Below are positions 46,651 to 58,883 of a stretch of 64,000 bases of DNA, in pieces. The position numbers and the translations under genes were made by a program. The notes beneath the pieces are model-generated. The model searched no databases. It saw only the letters and a list, made by a program, of their open reading frames with translations, and had not been told where the DNA came from. Position 1 is the stretch's first letter. Each line of letters opens with the position of its first letter. The DNA comes from Gymnopus androsaceus JB14. Its lineage: Eukaryota; Basidiomycota; Agaricomycetes; Agaricales; Omphalotaceae. Where the stretch lies: positions 239,867 to 303,866 of the forward strand of contig ML769409.1 of the NCBI GenBank assembly GCA_009733575.1, given 5' to 3'.

Positions 46651-47968
46651 ATGAGCCAGCACCAGTTCAATGTTGTTGTCCCAAGTTACTCCGAACCTGC
46701 TAATAATGTCGTCCTCACTTCCACCCCATTCCGCCTTATGAAACATCGCCTGGACCGCGATGCGACCGAGGCTCAGGAGTCTCATCCAAAACGGCACGCT
46801 GTAGCTGGACCTGCCCGAGAGGCGTTCAATAAAGTACGGTTTTGTTGCTCTTTTTGTTTAATGTTTGGCTGACTACAAATTTTACAGCTTCAGATGCAAA
46901 AGGAAGATCTTGTGGGCAATGCCGATCATCTTGAACACTGCGGCCTCCAGCTGCAAAATGAATTCAATAAGACCCAGCATCTCAATGAGCAATATCGGAA
47001 GGAAAAAAATGATCTCATTAAGGAGAAGTCCGACTTGGTAAGGTTGCTTGTCTCTTCACCTAATTTCACTGAACTTCACTCAGGAACGCCTGGCTGAATC
47101 GCGTGCAAACGAGTACGCGACTCTCCTCAAAGAGAAAGAGAAACTGGTAGGAAATTCATACGGCATCAGTCTATATGCTCACAGATGCAACTAGGAACAA
47201 TTGGCTGAGAAGCTTGAGTACACCATCGGACAACGAGATATTGAAATGTTGGACTTGGTGAGTCTCAGCGACTAATGTTGACTGCATTTCAGCTGATCTA
47301 CTTATCCCAGTGAGAGACGATCGAGGAAACTGATCAAGCTAATACAGTCAACATGGAGCTACAGTCTGACAAGGCTGATAGATTGACCGCCAACATATCT
47401 CACTTGGTAAGTTAAACAATTATTACCTCCTTTTTTTCTTTTTCTTTTTCTTTTTTCTTCTTTTCCTAACAACATCTGTGTCAGCAAACCCTACTAGAGA
47501 CAGCTCAGAGAGAGAGAGATGTGTCACGCAAGCATGCTGAAACAATTGCCCAGGAGGTATGTGCTCAGTATGCAATTCTTATTTATATATTGATTACTTC
47601 TTTAGGCAAGAAGTGTGGCTACAGATATGCAAGCCAAGGAAGCGGCTCTTGTGAGTGTTGCTCCCTATTGTGTGTATTTATCTACTCACTGCTGGTTGCA
47701 GACTGAGCACAAAACAGAGATAGCCTCTCTGAGAAATCAGATCAAGAAAGGCAAGTATAAGAGCCGACCTACTGTTAACAACGATCATGATGCCGATGAC
47801 GAGAGCCCTGAACCTACACCTGGTGCTTCCTCATCAAGCACTTCCATTCCATCCGACAATCATTCCATCTGTGATCTTATAACCGACACGCTTGCACAAT
47901 TCATGGCTGCTAACCCTTCGCTGCATGCCTCCCCTGCGTCTTCAACACCCAAGCGTAGAAAGGCTTGA
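46651..47968 (+). CDS. Coiled-coil protein (N-terminal part of a decayed gene?)
   Basis: Starts at ATG 46651 (MSQHQFNVVVPSYSEPANN). At least seven short exons follow with a heptad-rich chain: KEDLVGNADHLEHCGLQLQN, YRKEKNDLIKEKSDL, LLKEKEKLEQLAEKLEYTI, ELQSDKADRLTANISHLQ, KHAETIAQEARSVATDM and HKTEIASLRNQIKKGK. The exons are small and start just after a leucine/glutamine-rich heptad, a pattern produced by repeated exon duplication. An acidic/Ser linker then ends at KRRKA and TGA 47968. Sequence beyond the stop stays in frame and looks coding, so the stop may be a mutation. The function is unknown. Confidence 0.55.
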
Positions 47969-49153
47969 AATCCCCATCCGAATGTTGGCAGTGTCAAGGC
48001 CAATCGTGAACTAAAGCAAAGCAAACTTGTGACGCTAAAGCCAGAAGATAAAGCAGGATGGAAAGTGCATCACGCATCCAATTGGCGCTTTCTTTCTATT
48101 CAACTCACTGTACTTCGTAGAGTTTTCTGCGTCAATCCTTCCTCAAGTTAACTGGACAAACCCATGTGTCCCACTTCGAAAAATACAATCCAGTCACTAC
48201 CGAGATCATGAAACAGTATGACTCGGAGACTGGACCTGGTCCACAGGGTGCCAACCAATTCCAATTATATTTTGGTGACAGCTGGCGTGGCTCTCAATGG
48301 AATCTCGGCGTTGTAAAAAATATGACCTCAATTGTGTTGGCGAATAGAGCAAATCAGCGTTTCAAGGGATCCTTGTCCACAGAAGGCATCCACGCCATCA
48401 TTTGGGGCTATATCTCGCAAGCCAGAGATTCTTGGTTGAAACGGAAACCTCGCGTGCATGATGAAGAAAGGGACAGGTTTGAGACAGTGGCAGAGGCCGC
48501 AACACGAGCTCAGATTGATCAGGTCAAGAGGTACAAGAGTGTTTGTAAGGCTAATCGTAAGCGCACAGTCAGTGTTGCTCTTTGCACACTTTGTCTATCC
48601 AATATTTTCCAAGCAGAAATTAGACAAGAGAGAGCATGGTGTCAAGAAACTCATCTTGCATTCTTCTAGGCCCAAAGACCAAAAGAGATAGAGGAGGGTT
48701 GAGGCTGTTTTGGGTGACTTAGGTGAACATGGACAGTCTTCGGATGACACTGATGTTGAGGTTGAGGGGAGTGCTCTTGTCACCACGGAACCCTATGGTT
48801 GTCGGCGCTTCCTTTCTCGCATTCTCGCAGACCTTGACGACAACATCAATGAACTCCAGTCAAAGATTGCGGCACAGCATGGGAAGAAACACCTTGCTCA
48901 TCCTACACAGATCTGTTGCCAAACAGGGCAGAAGACTCAACCCAAGGCTATCATTCGTCTTCCTCGATCTCTTTACCATCGTCGATTCCTTGCACATTTG
49001 TCCCCTGCCAGTGTCGAGAGGCTAGAGATCAATGACAAGTGTCTCCCTCACTTACCTGATTTCGAGACCTGGGCTTTAGCAGAGCAAGCAAACTCTGATT
49101 CGGAAGCAGAAACTCGAGACGACAGCCCTCTTATCCTGCACTATTCCATCTGA
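47969..49153 (+). pseudogene. Downstream part of the same gene, with an in-frame stop
   Basis: Directly after TGA 47968 the frame continues NPHPNVGSVKANRELKQSKL, VTLKPEDKAGWK, an intron, then SFLRQSFLKLTGQTHVSHFE and WNLGVVKNMTSIVLANRANQ, with a nuclear-looking basic part. After another intron it reads LDKREHGVKKLILHSSRPK, then TAG at 48689-48691. Then RRVEAVLGDLGEHGQSSDDT continues in frame to 49153. Many mushroom genomes carry proteins with this kind of second half (from memory, not verified). Two in-frame stops in otherwise coherent sequence suggest decay, or two genes plus readthrough. Confidence 0.5.
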
Positions 49154-50339
49154 CGTATCATGTGTCTGTGTCTTTAGCGTCACGCTTCTGCGTCTTAGCC
49201 CTGACGCAGCGACGACTAATCACTTTTCTCGATTCATAATATTTGAATCACCTTATCATGCGCGCTGATTTTTGCAAACAATTATCTTATATCGAGTTCA
49301 CATTCTATAGCTCAGATTTCTTATTATTCAGATGTATAGATTAGTAATCATAATTTATATCTTGCGTGGACATAATACTTATTCATGAAATTTTATAAAT
49401 CTTGTTAGCTTTCGCATCCTCATATATGAGCACAATCTGGAGCGAATTCTGTTCACTTAAGTTTTCGTTTGATTTTGAAAATTTCTGTCTGATAATCGGG
49501 GCTTCGCAAACATCAGAAATAGGTATGTAATTCGTAAATAATATCAGTTGCCAGGAACTGTCTGCTTTCGTAGGCAAATTCGGTAGAGGTTAATTTTTTC
49601 CCTTTCCCGTGTGAGTAGTATCTCAAACTATCCTCCTCAGAACCTCCGTTTGGACAGCTATCTCCTGCGCCTCATCTTTCTTCCTTCACGTCCGTCTCTG
49701 GTAAAAGGTTCAACTTGAGATAAGTACCAATAGCAGTGCCTGGAACGACTAATAGGCGTTTCAATCCTTGAGGCCTTGAGGCTCAAGAGACTGTCCGAAT
49801 CCGAGTTAATAGTCACCGGTGGCAGCTGGTGGTAATTACCATCTTTCATCTATAGTAAGTTTCCCTAAGTTTTCCTTCATAAAGTGCTAGTGCCGCACTG
49901 GGATAATCTCCGGACTCAGGAGTTCAGCACTTGGACCATGCAACCTTCCTTCCTTCCGAAGCAACTGGTCTCACGTCGCTTGTCTTCTTCATGCAGAACG
50001 CATGGAATACTCCTGAGTTCTCCCGCATTCATTCACATTTGCTACTGTATAGTTCACCTACCCAGCTTCAACGTCAGACTTGAGACAGTGGAACATTAGG
50101 GTGTAGAGGGATCATCGATGCATCAATACGTTATCTGTACCTCCTCCACAACAAAGACTGTCTCGCAGTTTGTCCGATATTTATCTCGACGTACTTCCGA
50201 CAGTTGGTATGATCCTCCTGACGCTCAACGGCGGTTATAATTAAAACCTTTCCTGTTACATTACTGCTTTCCTTGAGTCTTTTAAACTTCAGGGTCTGAG
50301 CTGCACCTTCCCGCGATTGCTCTCCTGAATCTTCAACCA
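49154..50339. other. Intergenic, nothing recognised
   Basis: A/T-rich sequence. Short frames at 49383-49577 and 49658-49849 (reverse) and 49884-50099 (forward) have no family resemblance. Confidence 0.5.
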
Positions 50340-50693
50340 ATGTCTACACTCAACGGTGTCGCTCCCGAAAGCGACCCCCGCGCACCCAAAGAGGATGGGT
50401 GTAAATGTAGCATCAAAAGAAACTTGGTGGTCTGCATCGATGGTACTTCTAACAAGTTCGGCAGGAAAATTCGTCAATAAATTCTGCTAGTCCTCTATCT
50501 TATTTAGCTAATTATATCTCTAGAACACTAACATCGTCGAGCTGTACAGCTGGCTGGTAAAAGGAGATACGCAGCTCACATTTTACAATAGCGGAATCGG
50601 GACGTACGCAGAGCCTTCCTGGAAGTCATTGAGCTACTGGAAACAGGTCATGGCTAACTACCTTGACCTTGCACTTGCTTTGTACATACGTTG
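50340..50693 (+). pseudogene. DUF2235 hydrolase-like remnant
   Basis: From ATG 50340, RNLVVCIDGTSNKFG (the nucleophile-strand start of DUF2235 alpha/beta-hydrolase-like proteins) is followed, after an intron ending near 50522, by NTNIVELYSWLVKGDTQLTF and YNSGIGTYAEPSWKSLSYWK. This matches the opening 90 or so residues of the family. The frame then stops at 50693, and the rest (GFSRGAY-type motif and C-terminal domain) is missing. Downstream sequence to about 50990 has only scraps such as GYELC. Truncated and probably non-functional. Confidence 0.75.
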
Positions 50694-51117
50694 ATGCGTT
50701 TCAACGTGCAAAGAAGTCAAGTTGTTGATGCTGTTGATGCCGGTCGTCCGCAGTCCGTCACCATCTACGCGGATATCCATCGTCCCTCTTTTCCGTGGAC
50801 GTCTCTTAGAGAAGTGCAATCTTAATCTAACTTGAAAGGACATCAAAATTGGTTATGAGCTCTGTCGCCTCGGTAGCGCTCATTATGTTGCTGCTGCAGC
50901 ACGTTAGGAACAGATTGCTTCTGCGGTGGAGTATTTTCTGGGAGCTCGTTCCTTGACAATGACAGAGATCTTGGATGGCCAACTTCAAGGTAAGTACTTG
51001 ACTGTTCTGGACAATTTTCAAAATTACTGATTTGTTTAAATAAGCTGTACAAGATAATCGATACTGATAGTACAATCCCACCAATGGATTTCAGGATAAA
51101 CAAAGACAATGGTGGTG

Positions 51118-53188
51118 CTACTGGAGATGCGTTGTGTTAAACAGGCGATTTCCTGTGTCCGTTGTACCTGTCCCGGTGTACTTGTTCTCAGACAGGCGAA
51201 GAGCAACGAAAGCGACATTCACATCTGCCCTCAGTAGCTGGGTGAGACTGCCCTTGGAGAGTGAATCGGCTTGGATTACTCCGGCAACCACCAAGATTCG
51301 AATAGTTGGTTGCAGAGTGCGGATGTGTTGTACAAATTCCACCACCGTCTTCCCACTGTTAACCACCGAATCAACCAAAATCACCGACTGCTGTCCCTCC
51401 ACATGATGAAGCTTGACATCTGCAGGAACTTTAGCGTGAAGACTACAATTTGTGAAGTCAGTAGAGGCTAGAAGAGAGGATAAACTGGTAGATTTACAAC
51501 ATGGCGAGGGGAAGAGCATCGTTGACACCAAAAGCCATAGGTTCGCCTCCGCGCATGAGTGCCACGATCGTTGTCTTCTCCTCGTGTCGGACTCGATGGC
51601 CACTTGTCTGACGATCCTGAACATGGGGAATAGGAAACTCTTCCAATCCAGTCAATTCTGGAAGGAGTTCAGTCGCAAGGTACTGCCCGACACTACGATG
51701 TGCTTCTCGTAATGCTGGACCAGAAACTTGAGCATTCCGCGTCGCGGTCATCAGAATCTTTGCTGCATTCTTATTCGTCGCGTGAAGTATCTTCCGACTG
51801 CAGTACCACACGATGAAGTCGTCCTCGGTGATAGTGACCTGAGGAAGAATGATATTATCCAGTCTAGGAGATGCAGTGCTAGGAAGCAAAACCTGATGGG
51901 CTCGTAAACCCTCGTTCTTGATAGCATCCAACAAAGCTGTTTCCATGCTCCGACTCCTCTGATGTGCTTCGCCAACAACCACGAAGGCTCGATCAGCTGT
52001 TTTCAACATCGGCAAGTCCAAAGGACTATCTCCAAACGCACAGACGTACATTCGAACTTCTTTCAAACGGGCAACCAAAGCGCGCTTCACGTCAGCCGTA
52101 ATGACAAGACCTTCCCTGATGCACCCCCCACCAATGACCTTCACCGTGTCGGAAAGACCTGCTCTCTGCAGAATCTGTTCCCAGATCAGATGCAGCCCAC
52201 AGGTGACCACGACTGCTCCAACCTGTTTCTCCGCTGCTTGTCTCAACAGCGAGATAAACTCTGGATGAATTGTCACTGTAGACGCGACCTTCTCGCAATA
52301 GTCGTTGAAATTTTGCTCGGGAACTTCTTCGTAAAGCAAGGCGGCCTGACGAAATGCAGCATAGGAGTAGCCAAATGCCTGACTGCTGAATAACTCTTTC
52401 AATGGATCTGAGTGTGTAGTATCTTCCGTGTCGGCGGCCAGCTTCCAGAAGAGCGCCCCCGTGTCCTCCGAAATCAGCGTTTTGTCGCCATCCATCACCA
52501 GCATCGTCTCCATCTTTGTTGGGCCAACGAAATCTCCAAGAACCTTGTTGAGCCTGAATTTGGCACGGGAGAGATTGTACTCTTCAGTATGACGGAAGAT
52601 ATCGCGAAGGAGCATCGATACTTTGCGCGGAGGTACGATCGAGAACAGAATTCCGTGAACAAGACAGAGACGTCGTAGTTGGACACGCTCAACTTGCTGC
52701 CATCTGCGTATATGCTCCTCCGACACAGGTGAACGAGCTCGAGAGTCCTTGAGCCGGTAAGTAGCAATGATATCGGCAGGAACATCGAGATAAAGGATGT
52801 AGGTGAATGATTCCTGGTCACGTTCAGTCCATACCGACAGTCCAAGCTCGTCCGTCTCGTCCCAAAACATGAAATGACCAGCGACGACTGCGATTCGACC
52901 ACTGGCGGAGCATTCCTCCACGATGCTGTCAATAGCTCGACTTCGCCAGAGAGCCTTCTCCTGTGCTGTCATCTTTTGGAATGCAACAAGCCCTCCGGAA
53001 ACGATAGAGGATATCACGAGCGACCCTTCGTAGTACTGGTACGCTTGCTCTCCAAGTTGTTTCTTCAATTCAGTAAGCAGAAAGGTTTTTCCGGCGCCAG
53101 GGATACCGTACAGTCCAACGACTGTTGGCTTCTTAGTCGAAGGATGGGTGCTAGAGACTGCCGTTGAGTTGAGCTGAGGGTGAGACAT
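51118..53188 (-). CDS. P-loop kinase / HAD / uracil phosphoribosyltransferase fusion
   Basis: Two exons from ATG 53188 (MSHPQLNSTAVSSTHPSTKK) to 51118, about 670 residues. The N-terminal domain has the Walker A motif GIPGAGKT near residue 30 and nucleotide-kinase features. The middle domain is HAD-like: MVMD-type start VMDGDKTLISEDTG, VVVTCGLHLIWEQIL and FGDSPLDLPML. The C-terminal domain is UPRTase-like: VILVDSVVNSGKTVVEFVQH is the PRPP loop and YTGTGTTDTGNRLFNT the uracil-binding end motif. UPRTase makes UMP from uracil and PRPP. A 57-nt intron joins PLAMF to LHAKVPADV. Three-domain fusions of this kind occur in fungi. The activity of the first two domains is unproven. The frame is clean. 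Confidence 0.85.
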
Positions 53189-54807
53189 ATTGTTGCGATG
53201 GGCAAGATGGGGTGAGTTAAAGCCCTTTTATCTAGGACGCTTCAATTCGTATCAACCTCTTCTTGTTCTTTTTCCTTAAACTCCTTCTCCCAAAAAGCTA
53301 GCTTTCAATAGATGTACAGCTATTTCGGTTAAAACCCGGTGTTCACGCGTGATTTTTACACTCCGGAGACTGCCTGCAATACAAAAACTAAGTTTTCTGG
53401 GCGGCGACACCTTTGGAGGCGCTCGGGATGCCACAATTGGGATTCTGCTACTGGGCCACAGCAACCATTGAAAAGCTACGAACGTTTATGATCCGATTCA
53501 TATTGAGTGAGTTTTCATCAGATTAGTAGACAGTACGACAACGTGTAACTTATGATGAGAGATTCACTGTGGACCCATTGCCTGGCATCTACAGTCGAGA
53601 TGCATTCGGAAATATCAAGTACGCATTGTATCTGCTTAGGGGTATCTGCTTAGGGACTGTTCAATCTGTCTGACTCAGATCCAGATACACCCTGAGTGTC
53701 ACAGAAGTCCAGACCTCTTGGTCCGGCTCTAACTGTACTCAACGTTCCGTGAGCTTGGCCATGTCTATAATGAATTATATAATATTTCTCTTCTTCTAGA
53801 GCAGGAACTGGGAATCAGGATTGTTCGGTTATCCTTGCAGCCATGTCGCCACACAATCTTCTCTTGGTTCAGCGTCTCCTCAATGTGGCCCAACTGGGCT
53901 GAGAGTACAGATCTAAGCGACTGTACTTGGCAGTCTGTTCCCAAGATTTGCATCGTTAAACGATACCATAAGCAAGATTCCTACCGAGACTCAGGAATTC
54001 CGAATACCCAAGGAATGAATCTCTCGACGTACTTACTAGAACCTTGATATTCCCGCTAATTGTGGGTCAAGTCCTTCTACCGCTCGCTCCCGGGCCAGAC
54101 TCTAATAACATGGTTATGACTCTCATTCAATTGACTTCTATTGAACCAAACTTTGGGAGCTGAAGTTATGTGAACCGCGCTGGGATTGACCTTGGGTATG
54201 TATCTCCATCGGACGCAGCATGCACGGACTCAATGATCTACCTCACGATAGTTGTGGGCCCTGATTCCAAGCTGAAATCACCTTGGAAGCTAGGATGGCA
54301 GAATCTTCTCCCGCTCGTTGCAGTGATTGATACCGCCAAGATACCGCCGTGTTCTGTGATGCAGCAAAGTTACTTAACATGAACTCTGTTTTCGACAGTT
54401 GGATGATCTTCCCGATACTTGTAGGTCCAAGTAATCCTTCTCCCGCTCATCAATGTACAGACTTGATTCGCCGATCCACTCGGGAAGTCGATGAGGACTG
54501 TACTATCAGGGAGTATACATAAGTAGTAGAAGTAGTAGTGAAGTAAGGTAGTAAAAGTCGCGAGTTCAGTCATGTGTTAGTAAAAGTGGTTATTGTGACC
54601 TTCCGTGTTGTCTGTGACTAACGCTACATCACCCCGCCAACCCGCCTTCCTTGACGCGTCCATTGTTCGTGTTTTTCTGATGCGTAATTTCCTTTTTTGT
54701 ACCTCAATGTCCCCTTGTGGCTCGAGTGTGGCTTGCAGCCTGTTTCAATAGCATAGCATAAAATATAGTCTTGTTTTTTACTACCACTACTTGCTTCACC
54801 CTCCTTG
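53189..54807. other. Gene-poor region with short repeats
   Basis: No gene is supported. Segments at about 53990-54100 and 54385-54480 share wording (AGTCCTTCT/AATCCTTCT, CCCGCT, CAGACTT/CCAGACT), suggesting diverged local repeats. Confidence 0.4.
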
Positions 54808-56777
54808 ATGAGTATGGAGGCCTCCTCTTCAACATCTGACGCGTCTCAAGAGCTTAAAAAGCTGCTTGAAATCATCGGGCCTGAAGTTCTCAAAGAATAT
54901 CGGCAAACAGTGCGTGTTATTTTGTCAATTTTCTATCATCTACAAGTAATAATGCAATTCACAGGTTTTTCCGCCTGAAATTCTCCAGATGTACCCCGAA
55001 TTTTGTCCGTTAGACAAGCCTTTGGACTGGGTGAAGCTTGACAATATCAAACTATGGTATTTTCAGCATCTTCTTACCCGACAGTCCACCCAATTGGCTT
55101 CCTCTACACAATCCCCAGCTCCTCTTCTGACTCCGACCTCGAAAATCGCATTTAAATCATCCAAGAGAGCTCACTCGACATCGCCTGCACAATTATCTGT
55201 GAAGCAAGAGGAGCAGGAGACAAAATCCATAGTCACTAAATCCTCCAAACGCAAGCGACCCGGCACAGACACAGCCACAGCAATTGAAGTTGAGGACTCG
55301 TCTGATGATGAGTCTCATCCCCGCAAGACTCAGCGCTCCTATACTCGAAAAGGCAAGATGAAGGGTGACCGTATCATGATCACGCGTCAGGCATCTTGCG
55401 ATTCCATCGAGTATTATTCGGAGCCTCTCTCATGCTGGCCTGTGTTGCGTGAGGGAACCATTGCACACGTTATAGACATGAATGAAGTTCCCGAGAGCGA
55501 ATGGCCCATGGAAAAGGGTAAACCTATCTCAATGCATAGTCTAGTGATGAAAGCAGTATGTTCCTCTTATCTCCGAGTTATTCTCTGCTTTCTAATAGAT
55601 TGTTGTGTATAGGACCAAGATTCATGGGGTAATGGGACCTACGGTAGCACCAAGCCAGGCTCTGCGACTTCCGTTCAGCTGCTCGACAATGTCAAATGCC
55701 AAGTAGCTCATCTGAAGTGTCAAGGATCATACATATGTGATCAGTTTGATGTTTCGGTGCTGCATCCTCGCTTTGATGATGTAGATACGGACTCAAAACA
55801 GGCGCTATGGGAGGCTGAACGTCAGCAGAACAAGGCTGAAAGCTCGAGTGTGCTAACTATGGTTGCGGCATTTTATCGAGACATCATGAGTACAACTTGT
55901 GATCATTTGAAAGCTGACGGTGATGTGTGTGGTGGTTTGGCGGTCCTGCGCCCACTCAAAGAGGTGTGTTTCTTCTTTTTTTTCACTTTCATTATTATTT
56001 TTTTTGAGACTACTTACCATTCAGTGCAATTTTGATGGGCAAACATTTTTTATTGGCTGCGCGAACTTTGCTGGGAGCAAAGATACCAAACACCGGTTCA
56101 CCACTATTCCTCGTAACATCGACTGTGATCTCCTCAAGAAGCTCTTTCGAAACAAAGGCCAGTTTCCCGAAGCTGTGCTCACCAAATATCAGCACAACAC
56201 GCCATCGAATGTGTGTTATAACATGGTTTCACCCCGCAACCATCGGGGAAAAGGCTTGTGCCGTGAGTCAAGTATTCCCTTCAAATTTTTCTTTTGACTA
56301 ACGTTCATTGTGTTTGTATTTATAGCGTATACTCATATTAACGAAGACGGTACTGTCCTTGATGCGAAACTTGTGCATCGCCCATGTAATGCACGCATCA
56401 CCACATATCAGCCTATTGACCGTGATGACCACCGAATCATTGTCCTGGTCGAGAACGCACATAGCCATCCAATATTTCCTATGCGTAAGGTAACATTAGA
56501 GGGAAGGAGGAAGTACGCCGAGGCAGCAAAAGCCCATGGTACTGTTGGATTGTCTGTTGTAAAGTGTGATAATGGTGAGGAATAGATACTACCGAATGTT
56601 TATCTGCTTGTTCTTACTTGTATTTTGCTGGATGAAGCTGTGTCCACTACCCAAATCTTCAAAGGATCACCTGAGGACTTTGATCCTGCACTTGCAAATC
56701 CAAGAGTGAAGCGGAAAATCATACGTGATGTCAAAAATGAGAAGGGAGTGTATGCGTGGGTTAGGGATTCCATGTAA
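54808..56777 (+). CDS. Zinc-finger protein of WRKY-GCM1-like type (transposon-related?)
   Basis: ATG 54808 (MSMEASSSTSDASQELKKLL) to TAA 56777, six or so exons, about 540 residues. The N-terminus is helical, then basic and Ser-rich (SSKRKRPGTDT) with a possible nuclear signal. The central part includes CNFDGQTFFIGCANF, then HRFTTIPRNIDCDLLKKLF, a second cysteine cluster (VCYNMV) and LVHRPCNARITTYQP, ending with ENAHSHPIF. The spaced C and H-x-H residues after a K-H-R-F-T-x-I-P strand resemble the WRKY-GCM1 zinc fingers found in transcription factors and Mutator-like transposons. No transposase catalytic domain is seen. It could be a domesticated DNA-binding protein or a captured piece. Confidence 0.55.
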
Positions 56778-57365
56778 TGTTCAAACGAGACGCTTGAAGC
56801 AGTTCGGAACAGACAAACACTCTTTGATTGCTAAGAACAGAGGTGGTTACGAAGAACAATCTGACATGGGTACTATACTGTTGAATATTTGCACTCAGCT
56901 GCATTTTCCCACTTGTTGTTGTTCATCACGTCAGCTTTATCAGTTTTGCGATTTCCCCGTCATTCAGCTACCGGAACACCATTCTTCTGACTTGTATGCA
57001 TAAACCGATGTCAGCTCGTGGAGTTGCGCCAGCTGTGGGTCGGATGGTTCTGAAGATGCTATTTCTTGGTCTGCCTGCAACATGCTTGGTGGGACTGGAC
57101 GTCCTTCAACTGGCTTCAACGTTTTTTCCGTTTGTTTTCTTGCATTTGTGTCGACTTTGAGTCTAATTGTAGACTTGATTTGGATTTGAGGAAAAAACCA
57201 CTCTTCATTGTACTTCTGTTGAGACGCGTTGTATCAGATGCTGCTAGTTTGTCACCTGTTGCGCTTGCACTGTGGTTTTTGTACTCAGGAAGAATGTGAT
57301 TTATTTCTGGGGGTTGGAGTATGTAGCAGGTTTTCTACAAGATGTTTATTAGATGGAGATTCGGG
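56778..57365. other. Intergenic, nothing recognised
   Basis: Region between the zinc-finger gene and repeat R1. Forward frames at 56725-57003 and 57066-57299 show no family features. Confidence 0.4.
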
Positions 57366-58358
57366 GTTATGATAGGAAAATGTAATGTAAAGCGGATTTT
57401 GAAAATGACAGGAAATTGTAGTCTTTAGAGTGGACAGCAGTAGAAAGTTGTAATGGAGGAATAGTGAGGCATTGTGGACAAATCCGTCCGATTGAGACCA
57501 TTTGGTTCGCAAGGGAAATTGAGAGGAAATATCGGGAATTCCATTGGTGGTGTTGCTAGGACATTCAAAACAGTGACTGTAGATGTCGGAAATTAGTGGT
57601 TGGGAAAGCTGGGAATGGCATGGTCATAGCGTCATTGTGGCAGTTGAGAAAGAAGAAGATTTTGAGTGCCTGTCATAATTGGCAGGCTATTCACACCGCC
57701 AACATTTATGCTTCAGTCTGGTTGAAGCATTTGCGATATAGATTATTTCAATATAATAAGGGAATATATTTTTTCAGAGGAATACAGAAAACAATATCCC
57801 ATACACCACAGAAGGACATAGTTTCAGACCATCTGAAGTTCAATACTTTCTGCGAATTTCCAAAATATATATCTTTTGGACACGCAATGAAGTAATTCTA
57901 TTTCAGCTGACGCCAAAAGTATAGACTACCGAAGCCAGCGAAGTATTCTATTTTAGTCAGCTGAAATGGTAGTTGTTACCATTTCAGCAGTCCTGAAAAT
58001 CAATTACTTCGGACAGCCTTTGGTGATTTAATATTTCGGTCCGGCTGAAGCTGATTTGCTTCAGATCCCTGTTCGAAGAATGACATTTCGGCCTTTTGCG
58101 GATGGGTTCAAACTTCAGTTGGTCTGAATCTAATTTCCTTTCTTAGTTCTTTGAAATATTTATTTTCTACATCTCCGAAGAAGTTCATTTCAAGTAGCAA
58201 CTGAGATAAATCTATTTCCCACAGTGCTTCAGTCAGCTGAAGTATTATTATTGGCGGTGTGATGCCATTGGAATTCCAGTCCATTGACTGTGGGTCGGTT
58301 GGACTTGTTAGGAAGTGTAACACTTCCTAACATCGCATGCATGTCCTAGAGAATTTAC
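57366..58358. repeat. Repeat R, copy 1 (ends at assembly gap)
   Basis: About 990 bp matching 61854-62834 in the same orientation. Most differences between the copies are one-base insertions or deletions. It stops at the N-run. Confidence 0.85.
57690..58262. mobile_element. MITE inside R, copy 1
   Basis: The ends TCACACCGCCAA and the inverse TTGGCGGTGTGA bound a 573-bp A/T-rich body full of CTGAAG/CTTCAG units and a short hairpin (GCTGAAATGGTA / TACCATTTCAGC). Non-coding. No target duplication was identified. Confidence 0.55.
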
Positions 58359-58383
58359 NNNNNNNNNNNNNNNNNNNNNNNNN
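58359..58383. other. Assembly gap (25 N)
   Basis: A run of 25 N, a scaffold join of unknown true length, immediately after repeat R1. Copy number and order of R and P repeats across it are uncertain. Confidence 0.99.
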
Positions 58384-58883
58384 GAAATATCCGAATGGAA
58401 CAGTTCTTCCAGGTTCTTTTACATCTCATTGCTCATAATTCTTATGAAACTGACTGCATGAATAGGTGTTTTTTCACGAAAAGAGCATGATGACAAACAT
58501 CTTGAACCGGGAGCAAGATATATCCAGAAGATCCTTTCTACTAGCGGCGACACCGGTAATATAATTGTCCTCATGCTTCCGGGACTGGCGAACTTCTTCA
58601 TGAAGCTCGAACTACACTACATGACAACACATACAAGGGAGTTAGTGGCGATTGGAAAGAGTGGGAAGTAGTCGTGTGGGATGCACGCCTAAATAAACGT
58701 AGGCATCTTGTTAGTCATTCTCATGTTGTTCTGAACTAGATATTTGGGTAGGTACATGTGTCGCGAGGATTATTAATCTTCCTTTTTTCCCAGTCACCAT
58801 GCATCATGGAGGAAACAGGAATGCATACAGACTAGATCATGTTACATTCTGGTTACAAAGGAATATCAGGTTAGATGAATGGG

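Noticed and set aside
47430..47465. Long pyrimidine tract (TTTTTTTCTTTTTC)
   Set aside because: It is the polypyrimidine part of an intron in the coiled-coil gene, not a separate element.
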